39,183 nucleotides of DNA, taken from positions 1 through 39,183 of the forward strand of contig MCFG01000513.1 of assembly GCA_002104895.1 (NCBI GenBank), given 5' to 3'. Each line of letters opens with the position of its first letter. Position 1 is the stretch's first letter. The notes under the pieces were generated by a model, which saw only the letters and a list, made by a program, of their open reading frames with translations, did not search any database and had not been told where the DNA came from. Below are positions 1 through 14,583 of this stretch, one piece after another. The position numbers were made by a program, and so were the translations under genes. This DNA is from Anaeromyces robustus. Taxonomy: Eukaryota > Neocallimastigomycota > Neocallimastigomycetes > Neocallimastigales > Neocallimastigaceae.

Positions 1-869
1 ATATATATTTATAAAATAAGTAATATTTAATTATTATTTTTTTATTCTATTAAATAAATGTATATATATATATATATTGTTGTTTTCTATTTTGCTATTA
101 CTTTATATAATTTAAATATATAAATGAAAACAGATTTTATCTATTAAAATTATATTAAATTATTAATTTTTCATATTTATTTTTTTTATTCTATTTTATT
201 TTTTACTTTTATTATTTTTTGTTGTTACTTTATAACTTATTTTGTTATTTTCTAATTTCCTCCTTTTAATATTTTATCTTGAATATTTTATTATTTAATT
301 TTTTTTCTTTCTTTTTTTAATTTTTTTATGAATTATTATAGGGTATTTTAAAATAATATATTTTTAATGATTAAAAAATATATCATTTCATGGTATTAAT
401 TTTGGTATTATTAAATTTAAATATAAATTATTATTTATTTATTTTAATGATTACTATTATATTATTTTTTTGAGATAATTTATTGATGAAATAAATATTT
501 ACATATTTAAAAAATATTTATTGAAATAATGTTTTAAGTAGTATGAATTATATATTATATATTTAATAAATTAATGGTTTTATAATATGTATGTTTATAA
601 TATATATATATATATTATATATTTTTTTTGTTGGTTTGTTTGTTATTAATTTAATACGTATATATATATATATATTAATAATTTGTTTTTAAATAAATAT
701 AAATTAATATATATCATGATTAATAATAATATTTTATTTTTATTTTTATTTTTTTAATTATTATCATTATTAATAATATTATTAATTTTTTTCTTTCTTT
801 GTTTGTTATTTATTATTTTGTATTATTGTTATTATTTTTTATTAATTTTTTTTTTCCTTTTTAATATTT
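1..869. other. A/T-rich intergenic DNA
   Basis: No open frame of coding character and no recognisable RNA gene. The stretch is made of A/T homopolymer runs and short TA tracts. It includes the presumed 3' flank of the minus-strand gene that ends at 870. Confidence 0.7.
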
Positions 870-1976
870 TTATTTTGATATTTGTTTTAGTACCATTAAT
901 TCATGAGAGTCTATAAATGAAATGTCATCAAATCTATGATTTCGATTTTCTCTACCTTGATAGAGTCGATAACATCGACTATCACAATGACTATGTGAGT
1001 CACTATGTGAATCACTATGTGAATCACTATGTGAATTACTTCGTGAATCACTATGTGAATGAGTATTGGATATTGAATAATAACTATTGGTTTGCATATC
1101 ATATATATATTTACGTTTTTCATATTCAATTATACTTCTGGAATTATAAGAAAATTCAAATTCTGTATCAGCATCCATCATAACATCGTTTTTAAATATT
1201 AGAGCATCAAAAGCTAATAATAATATAATATTAGAATTTAATCCTTCAAAAGGTGCAAAAGTTATTTTCAATAATTTACTATTTAGAACAGCTAAAATAG
1301 AAATAATTAAACTAAGAAAATCAACAAAAATAAGAATGAATAGTGCTGATTGAAAGAAATACTTGTACACTGATATTTTTAAATTCTTTTTGGCTGCAAT
1401 ATGATAACTCTCTGTTAATTTCTTTATAATAATCATAGAACATACAATATCCATTATTGAAACAATAATTTGTGCTACACCATAAAAAGGTGTAATAGTA
1501 TCACTCATTAAAATATCATGATCCATCTTACGTTTAATACCAATATAATAACGTATTCCAAATTCTAAAATACTCATAGTATATATGAAAAGTTTTAATT
1601 TTTTTTTATCTTTATCTTGTAGAAGAGGTAATAATTTAACCATATTTATAAATGGTAATACTAAAGAACGTATTGAATAAAATGTTTCATTGACTATAAT
1701 GACATAATAAATTCTAGAATCGCTATTTACCATATGCTTTTTATTCATTATAATTTCACATGTACTTCGTGTTATTGCTCCTATAAACGCAGAGAGTGTC
1801 CCTATATATATAATATTCCAGAAATAACTATTCTTACCTACACCACGTATATAGGCATATGATATTAAAACAAACTGAAGAAAATAAGCATAGAGTTTAT
1901 GCTCTTTAAAGCTATCTAGAAGTGATCGTACAACAAATTCGAAGGTACAATTATCATCGTCTTCTTTTGGATCCAT
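870..1976 (-). CDS. Predicted seven-segment membrane protein with Ser/His/Asp repeat tail
   Basis: A single uninterrupted frame of 368 codons, starting at the ATG whose complement lies at 1974-1976. I do not recognise the family. The N-terminus is acidic (MDPKEDDDN). About seven hydrophobic stretches follow, near residues 28-46, 51-69, 89-113, 128-145, 164-186, 207-232 and 240-260, separated by short charged loops. That layout resembles a seven-transmembrane protein, but no receptor signature was seen. The tail after about residue 265 is soluble and holds a Ser-His-Ser-Asp repeat (about 305-338) coded by an imperfect 12-bp tandem repeat. No signal peptide is obvious. Composition before the tail is normal for a real protein, and base composition is clearly less A/T-rich than the flanks. 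No intron is needed, unlike the conserved genes here. The extreme C-terminus could change if a 3' intron was missed. Confidence 0.75.
   Translation of the reverse strand: MDPKEDDDNCTFEFVVRSLLDSFKEHKLYAYFLQFVLISYAYIRGVGKNSYFWNIIYIGTLSAFIGAITRSTCEIIMNKKHMVNSDSRIYYVIIVNETFYSIRSLVLPFINMVKLLPLLQDKDKKKLKLFIYTMSILEFGIRYYIGIKRKMDHDILMSDTITPFYGVAQIIVSIMDIVCSMIIIKKLTESYHIAAKKNLKISVYKYFFQSALFILIFVDFLSLIISILAVLNSKLLKITFAPFEGLNSNIILLLAFDALIFKNDVMMDADTEFEFSYNSRSIIEYEKRKYIYDMQTNSYYSISNTHSHSDSRSNSHSDSHSDSHSDSHSHCDSRCYRLYQGRENRNHRFDDISFIDSHELMVLKQISK
985..1062 (-). repeat. 12-bp coding minisatellite (Ser-His-Ser-Asp)
   Basis: Imperfect tandem copies of a 12-bp unit reading gtgaatcactat on the plus strand. 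In the minus-strand gene they encode repeated Ser-His-Ser-Asp. Copies differ by a few bases, so the array is not freshly expanded. The opposite strand also stays open here, giving a spurious Tyr/Val/Asn-His peptide. Confidence 0.8.
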
Positions 1977-2406
1977 TTTTTTAGTTTTATTTTATATTGA
2001 TATCTAATTTTTTTTTTATTATATAATATAAATTTATGTATATAAAAATTATTGTCAAAAATAAATTATTATATTATATATAGTAATACACAAAGATGAC
2101 TGTAGTTATAAAATTATGCCATTATTGAATATAAATAATTAAATATATAAAAAATATATAATATATTAAATATATAAAAAATTAATAAAGTATTTATAAA
2201 TTAAGAAAAAAAAAAATTTAAAATGTTAATTATAAAAATATAAATTTCTTCTTATTGTAATAAAATTATATATTATTACTATTATTATTATTATTATTAT
2301 TCACTATAATTTTAATTATTTTATTTCTAAAAACTAAAAAAGGAAGATATTTTATTTATAGAAATTTATAATTCAAATATCGACATTCTAATATAATAAT
2401 AATTAA

Positions 2407-2410
<4 letters not shown>

Positions 2411-2470
<60 letters not shown>
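2411..2470. repeat. (AAT)n microsatellite
   Basis: About 20 uninterrupted copies of the trinucleotide. A shorter reverse-complement block (ATT) follows at about 2482-2509, so the two can fold back on each other. Confidence 0.9.
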
Positions 2471-2932
2471 GTTATAACGTTATTATTATTACTATTATTA
2501 TTATTATTATAAATATTTACATTTTATATATTTATATTTATGACAATAATAAAAATATTACGAATTTAAATATTAAAATAATAATGAAATATTAAAACTT
2601 TTATTTTGATAATTTTTTCTTTTTTTTTTTTTTTTTCAAAATAAAAGTTAACATACCTTTTCTTATATTTAATACAATAATACTAAATTATTTATTAAAG
2701 GAGGATTGCAAATATATGCATTAATTTTTTTTCTAGAATTTTTATTTTTTTTTTTTAAGAAAATGAAATATATAATTATAATATATAAAATTAAGATTAT
2801 TAATTATTAACTATTTTCAATTTATTTTATTTTAATATGTATACTTCTAAAAAATAAAAAACATTAAATTTTCATATTTATCTTTACATTTATTTATCAT
2901 TTATTATTTTATTTTTTTTTACTTTTTGCTTT

Positions 2933-3025
2933 TATTTTTTATTTTTATTTTTATTTTTATTTTTTATTTTTATTTTTATTTTTATTTTTACTTTTATTTT
3001 TACTTTTATTTTTACTTTTATTTTA
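2933..3025. repeat. (ATTTTT)n-type microsatellite
   Basis: Pentamer to hexamer T-rich repeat; the last copies carry an A-to-C variant (ttttac). It ends about 170 bp before the higher-G+C island. Confidence 0.85.
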
Positions 3026-3159
3026 TATTATAATTAGAATTTTGATTATAAAAGTATATATAATGTTGTATTATATAAATTATTTCAGAAAAAAAAAAAA
3101 AAATTATTCGATTATTAAAAATATATATTTTAATTAACAAAAAATTAAATAAATTAAGT

Positions 3160-3191
<32 letters not shown>

Positions 3192-3195
3192 ATAG

Positions 3196-3620
3196 ACTTA
3201 TCATGTGATTTTTCACATGAATGTATCGGAATTAAATTCCCTGCCTTACCTTTTCGGCGTCGACGCCCTTGGTATATTCATATATTTTACATTTGTACTT
3301 AAACCCTAACGCTAACTTAATAACGGGTCCAGTCTACAAGCCCCACATATGAATAGTAGTCACCAAGGAAACCGCCCAATAATTTAGAGCCGCACCCCAC
3401 ATTATTAGACTTAAAGATCTACTCATATACTTATATTATTTAATGAGGCGTGAGTAGCTACGCCTCAAATACTATACCTGTGCACTACCTTGCCACAGTG
3501 TAAAACCCGTGAAGGAGAAAACCACTTGTGCTTGGGGTAGATGCGGTGTCGATCCAGAAGCCTTATGTATGCTAAGGAAACGCCTTAACAACCAGGATAG
3601 AAACTGGTCGAAAGTTTTAC
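3196..3620. other. Higher-G+C island with dyad symmetries, identity unknown
   Basis: About 425 bp with close to balanced base composition, set between a poly-T run and ordinary A/T desert. Visible structure: an 8-bp stem with TTTT loop at 3201-3220, a 13-nt near-palindrome ggaattaaattcc at about 3228-3240, the 12-nt palindrome ggcgtcgacgcc at 3256-3267, a 7-bp stem gaggcgt/acgcctc at 3445-3466, and a 5-bp stem accag/ctggt at 3591-3608. A cctta / taagg / cctta trio at 3561-3587 allows two alternative pairings. No frame stays open long enough to be a convincing protein; the best plus-strand frame covers about 3458-3622. It may be a structured RNA gene, or one end of a transposable element. Orientation is unknown. 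Confidence 0.6.
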
Positions 3621-4903
3621 TTTAATAATTAGAAATCTTCTTATTTTATTTTTGATTATTTCGAATTAACTTGTCAAGACATCAAGTGCAACTGAAATTA
3701 GAATTTATAATTTCAATTATTTTGATATATAATATTATTATTTATTATAATAATTATTAATAATTTTTTATAATAATTATATATAATAATTATTATTATA
3801 ATATTATATTTTAAATATTATAATTTAAGATTATTTAAATAATCTAATAATATATTTTAATATATATATTATTTATATATATTCAATTATATTGAATAAT
3901 ATATTAATTTTATTACTATTTAATATCGATATTAATAACTTATTTTATTACAAATTATTAATTATATTATACGTTAACGTATCACTTTAAATTAATGTAT
4001 TAAATTAATGTATTAATATTTTATATTATATTTTATATTATTATTATCAAACTTACAAAGTATAAAAGAACATAACATAAAGTTATATTTAATGTTCTTT
4101 GTAAGGTTATTAACACCTGAATTATATAGTTATATTAATATTATCAATATCTTATTTTTAAATAAAATTTACTATTAAAAAGTTAATCTTAAAGTGTTAT
4201 TATTATTATTAAATAAATATTGTGTTATTTGCATTACAATTAATTTAGTTATTATTTAAATATTATTTAATTATAAAAACTATTTAATTATAAAAACTAT
4301 ATAATTAGTCATTCGACCTAGTAGACTTATTTAAATTAGAAAATAATCCAGTTGGAAACTTAACATAACTTGAATATATCATAGAATTCATTTTTATATA
4401 TATATTAATCATTATTACATTTAATATACATTTATATTAAATAGTAAAAATATGAATCACTAATATAATAAAAATATCCATTTATTATTTAAAAGAAAAG
4501 CTTATATAAATATTTTTTAAAAATTATTCAAATAAATATATTTAAATTTAAATTTTAATATAATAATATATATTTAATAGAAATTAAATATATTATAATA
4601 AATAAATAGAAATAATAATATACAATAATATATTCCAAATAAGTTTTATTTATTATTAATTTTTTTTTTTTTTGTATTTTTTTATGAATTTTATATATAT
4701 TTTACATTTTAAAAATTAAATAATGATAGTTATTATGTAAATTATTATTTAAATATTATAATATATTTAAATATATTATAATATATTGATATTTAGAAAT
4801 CGTATAGATTAAAAAAAATAAAATATTTGTGTAATGGAAAAATAAATATATAAATAAAAAATAAATAAATATATATATAATGGAAAAATGAATGAATGGA
4901 TTT

Positions 4904-4905
4904 AA

Positions 4906-4980
<75 letters not shown>
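4904..4980. repeat. (AAAT)n microsatellite
   Basis: About 19 uninterrupted tetranucleotide copies. It produces a spurious minus-strand frame of repeated Leu-Phe-Ile-Tyr that should not be annotated. Confidence 0.95.
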
Positions 4981-5436
4981 CATAAAAATAAACAATTTTA
5001 TTTGAATTAAATTAAATGTTATTAAAAGAATTATACATATATAGTTCATTGTATATGAATTATACATATACAATGAAACAATGAACTTTATAAAGGCATA
5101 AAAAATTAAATAATAAAGTAATAATAAAACTAAAACAAAAAAAACAATAGCAGCATGATTTTTATAGTTATATTATTTTTACTTTATTATTGTTTATTAA
5201 ATGAATAAAATTAAAAAAAGAAATTAAATTTTGTCTCTTTCTTTTATATTTATGTAATTTAAGAAATTCATTTTCTTTTAAAATATAATAACAGTAATAA
5301 TAATATATTTAATAACAGTATTTTTAAAAAAAAATTTAACTATTAGTAAAGAGAAAATAAACATCTAAAATAGAACTGTATAGTAATTATATAAAATAAA
5401 ACTTAAATAGTTTATAGGTATAATTCTGTAAAATAT

Positions 5437-5458
5437 CATGGTTATTTAAATAACCATG
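5437..5458. repeat. 22-bp perfect palindrome
   Basis: Reads identically on both strands: catggttattt on each half-site, with no spacer. It lies alone in A/T-rich DNA. Confidence 0.85.
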
Positions 5459-7357
5459 TGTAAAAGAACAAATAATTAATTATATATTTATATATTTATA
5501 TATATAAAGTTATAGTTTTAGTATTTAATATTATATTTTATTATAATTTTTATTTTTATTATTGTTAATTTTCCTTTATTATAATTTTCTTTGTTATAAT
5601 TTTAATTTTAATTTAATTTTTATTAACTTCTAAAAACAAAAATTTGGAATTTACACAAGATAATTTGTACTACATCAATAATGTAAATATTTAGAATTAA
5701 TATAAAATAAAGTTTTTGTTCTTTTTTTTTTTTTTTCTGATTTTTTTCATTTATAATTATAATTGTTTATTTTCTATTCATATCTAAATATATTATAATA
5801 TATATTAATTATATATAAAGAAAATAATTACAATATTTTTCTTTATTTTTTATAAATGAATATATGGAGTATTTACACCTTTTACTATTTTTAATAATTA
5901 AAAAAAAAAAAAAAAGAAAAGAGAAAAGTCATTTGAAATGTATAATAAAAAACTTTTAATTAAATTATTATTATGTTAATAATTATCTTAATTATCTTTA
6001 TTGGATTGAATTTATAATTATTACTAAAAGTGGAAAAATACTTTACATTAGGGTATATATAAAATGTTATAATATAAATATATGATTATTATATAATAAT
6101 AGCTAAATTTTTTATTTACTAATTTGACCATCTGTTTGCTAATTTAATATTAATTTAATTATATAATTAAATAATCAATAAAATAGATAAATATATATAT
6201 ATATAAAATTTAATAAAAAAATTTTTCCTTTTTTTAATTGTTATTCTTGCCTTTCAATTTTTAATGAATAAAAAGGATATAATCAAAATTAAGAAGAATT
6301 AAAAAACAAAACAAAACAAAGCAAAGCAAAAACATTTTTTTTATATTTAATACCAACAACTATTCAACTATTCATAATAAAATACATAAAATAATAAAAA
6401 TAAATAAATAAATATAAAAAAATAAGTTTAAAGTTTAAATGAACTGTATTAACTTGTGTATATCATTTTAAGCCAGTGTTTTAAATTTTTTTTTTTTTTT
6501 TTGTATTAATGTTTACAAATTATTAAATATATAGTAATAAAGTTCTATTTCATTATTTTTGTTATTTATTATTATTATTACATAATTTATTTTACTAAAT
6601 AATAAACTAATATTTTAATAAAATTTAAGATTTTTCAATATTTCATATATGCTTTATATATATATTTTTTTATATTAATTCAATATAAAATATAAACTAT
6701 TAAAAGATAAAAAAGCCTAATTTTAATGTTTTAAAAAGAGTGTTTATATATATATATAGTATTTTGTATATTTTTTTTATTTCTTTTTCATATTATAAAA
6801 ATTTTCTGTAATTATAAAAGCGGGTTGTAAAATTTTTATTATTATTTATTATTAATTAATAATTATGATCTATTATAGATTAATTGTTAATGATTAGTTT
6901 TTTAAAGCTGTAATATATTACATATATAATAATGATTAATAATAAATTATTAATAAAGACTTTTTTTTTTTTTAAAATAAAAAAAATATTGGTAATAAGA
7001 ACTGTATATTATTTAATTTTGATTTATACTAATTATTATTATTATTATTATAGTTGTTTAATTTAATTTTATGTCAAATTTTACATAAATTTATATATAA
7101 AGAAAATAATATAAAAAATATAAAAAATTATATATTATTACCAACTTTCAATTGTTTTCTATTTAATAATAATTCTTATTATATTCATATAATAATATAA
7201 TAATAAGTAATTTATTTATAATTAAAGCATATATTAAATAGAAAATTTTTTATTATTTTATTATTAATTCACAATAGATTTAATAAAAAAATTAGAACAT
7301 TATTAAACTATAAAAAAAAATTTGAAATTATTCATGTGAAATTTTAATTATTTATCA

Positions 7358-7399
7358 AAAAAGAAACAAAAAAAAAAATTTTTTTTTTTGTTTCTTTTT
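7358..7399. repeat. 42-bp perfect palindrome
   Basis: A 21-base arm (aaaaagaaac then eleven A) is followed at once by its exact reverse complement. A purine-only stretch broken by one C meets its pyrimidine mirror with no loop. Confidence 0.9.
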
Positions 7400-7871
7400 A
7401 TAATTATTATAATATATATATTTTCATATAAAATATATATTTATATGTAAGTCAATCAAAATTATATATGAACATAATTTAATATATATATATTATTCTT
7501 TTTTGAAAAATTGGATTGAATGTAATTATTTAAACTAAAATACATTAATATCATAAAACTAAATATATTAATTTGTTTTTAACTAAATATTAATCATTTT
7601 ATATCCATGAAAAGTAATTATTTTATATTCATGAAAAGAAGAAAAAAATACTATTATAAATACATAAGATTTTTATTTGTTATAATATTATAAATAAAAA
7701 TATATAATTTTATTATTATTTTTTAATATATAATTATATACATAACCATCGAAAAGTAAATTTTTTAAAACATGCATTATTCATTACATATATGTCTGTC
7801 ATATTTAAAATGTAGAATAATAGCTTCTATTTTTTTTTAAAAAAATGTTTATTAAAATTTTAAAATCAGAA

Positions 7872-7916
7872 AATACACATAATAAATATTTTTTTAAAAA
7901 ATTTATTATGTGTATT
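7872..7916. repeat. 16-bp inverted repeat around an A/T centre
   Basis: Arms at 7872-7887 (aatacacataataaat) and 7901-7916 are exact reverse complements. The 13-base centre is T-run plus A-run and can extend the stem. Confidence 0.85.
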
Positions 7917-7931
7917 AACTTTAATGTATAA

Positions 7932-8068
7932 GCCACATTATATTAATATGTAATCATGTAATTTAAATACTTTAAATATTGGTAACTATTTATCACAAAA
8001 TATATTAATGAAGTTGACATAATTATAACAAAATGACTTTTATTAATTTGTATTATATGTAATGTGGC
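7932..8068. repeat. Possible MITE-like unit with inverted ends
   Basis: Gccacatta at 7932-7940 is matched by taatgtggc at 8060-8068, and similarity continues loosely a few bases inward. The 137-bp unit has slightly more G/C at its ends than the surroundings. No convincing target-site duplication was found, so mobile origin is only a possibility. Confidence 0.35.
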
Positions 8069-8363
8069 GTATTACTATGATTTAATATATTTTAATTTTT
8101 AAAATTTTAAATATAATCATCAATATTATCCAATTAAATTGTAGAAAATTAATATTAAAAAAAAAAAAAAAAAAAAAAAATAAAATAAAACAATATTAAT
8201 AATATAATATAATGTTAAAATTTAAATTTGAAATTTAAATTTCAATAAAAAGTTATATAGAAATCATTTATTGTATTTTATTTCATTTTATATATATATT
8301 TATTAATTAATTTATTTATTTAATTATATTACACGGTATTTATTATAAATATATAATATTACC

Positions 8364-13072
<4,709 letters not shown>

Positions 13073-14160
13073 ATTTTAAAAAAAAAAAAAAAAAAATATT
13101 AATTTTCCTATTTTTTAAAATTAATTATAATAATTATAATAATTATAATTAATTAATATATTTTATAAAAGTTATATAATATTTAAAATAGTGAAAAAAA
13201 AATTTTTTTTTTAAATGTTTCTTAAAAAATTAATTTATTTATATTTTATTATATAGTAGACATTTAGATGATCACAAGAATAAAAAATAATTAATAATAA
13301 CAAAATAATAATATATTAAAAAAAAAATATATATATATATATAATTTTTTTTTTAATTATAATTTATATTTATTTAAAAAATTATTCATTTATTACTTTA
13401 TTATTTTTTTTTTATCTTTTTCAATTTTTAGTTTAATTCAACAGTTATAAATTTATATTAAAATAGAGATATTAAATTATATTTAAAATATTACAAAAGA
13501 AATACTGACACAATAAATTAATTAATAAATAAATAATTAAATATCATAAAAAAATATGTTAGTACTTTTAATTATTGTATTTTTTAATTAAATAAAAAAA
13601 AAAAATTCTGATAAAAAAAACATTAATTATTATATCATATTGGATTTATATATATTAGATTGATTTATATAAATATATTTATGATGATATTTTTAAGTTG
13701 AATTAAATAATGGATGTAAAACATATAAAAAAAAAAAAAGCTTGTTGATATAATATAAATATATAATATAAACTTTTATTATTTTTACAAAATTAATTAT
13801 TAATATTTTTATCTCAAATTTAAATATAAAAAAAGTTTAAATTATTAATGCATACTTTATTAATTAATAAAGTTTTATACATGTAATGAAAAATTTTAAT
13901 TGTACATATATTAATTAAAAATATCAGTGATAAAATTTGTTTAATTTGTTTAAAATAAAAAAATTTTTTTTTTTTTAAAATATAACAAACAACAAGATTC
14001 ATAAACTCACACAAAAAATAAAAAAATAAAAAAAAAAAAAAATAAAATATATATATATGTTTTTTTATATATATTCGACATATCTTTTTATTAAATAAAT
14101 AGTAAATAAAAAATATATATATTAATAATTTATTAATAATATTTTTTATAGTCCATATAA
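13073..14160. other. A/T-rich intergenic DNA
   Basis: Tandem gap between two plus-strand genes. It begins with a poly-A run six bases after the UTP25 stop. No RNA gene, no exon and no clear promoter motif were seen. Confidence 0.65.
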
Positions 14161-14543
14161 ATGAATCCATCATATAATAATAATAATAATAATAATAATG
14201 ACTATTATTCTGATACTCAAGATGAAATAGGTAAATAAATAACTACTATCAATTATAAACTATTACTAATATAATAAATATTTAAAGAAGAAAATACTAA
14301 TATTTATTTTTCTTTATTATTTTTTTTATTACATATAATTATTATTTTTTTTTTTAAAAAAAAATAAATATTCAATTTTTCTAATAAATAAAAAAATAAA
14401 TAAACAAAAACAAACATAAATAAATAAATAAATGAAGACCCAGAAGATCAACCATGGGGTAACCCAATACCTCCAGCTTATTATTCTTTCCCCACTTTTA
14501 ATAATGATAATAATAATTTAAATATAGGATATGTTAATGAATC

Positions 14544-14583
<40 letters not shown>

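Larger units (their letters stand above)
1977..3195. other. A/T-rich intergenic DNA with microsatellites
   Basis: No gene seen. It contains an (AAT)n block at 2411-2470, a hexamer block at 2933-3025 and a poly-T run of about 25 just before 3193. That run directly abuts the higher-G+C island. The upstream part should hold the promoter of the membrane-protein gene, but no distinct element could be picked out. Confidence 0.6.
3621..8363. other. Long A/T-rich intergenic region
   Basis: No coding exon or RNA gene recognised in 4.7 kb. It holds an AAAT array (4904-4980), several hairpins listed separately, and many poly-A and poly-T runs. One imperfect hairpin pairs cttacaaag plus aagaacat (4052-4073) with 4092-4105 around a 5-base bulge. 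The UTP25 promoter must lie near its right end, but no motif stands out. Confidence 0.6.

Noticed and set aside
917-1183. Plus-strand 88-codon Tyr/Val/Asn-His repeat frame
   Set aside because: Antisense of the 12-bp repeat coding the tail of the minus-strand membrane protein.
3593-3616. Minus-strand octapeptide NFRPVSIL, like the start of a LINE reverse transcriptase domain
   Set aside because: It is flanked by stops within a few codons on both sides and no further reverse transcriptase motif follows in any frame. Eight residues can arise by chance.
3458-3622. Plus-strand frame in the island ending GVDPEALCMLRKRLNNQ
   Set aside because: About 54 codons with no start and no recognised domain. 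The surrounding stops and dyad symmetries fit non-coding sequence better, so it was not called a gene.
4756-5073. Minus-strand 105-codon frame of Leu-Phe-Ile-Tyr repeats
   Set aside because: Produced entirely by the AAAT microsatellite and adjoining A/T-rich DNA.
13820-14173. Minus-strand 117-codon Phe/Ile/Lys/Tyr frame
   Set aside because: It lies in A/T-rich intergenic DNA, overlaps the start of the plus-strand gene, and has only the composition expected of random A/T sequence.
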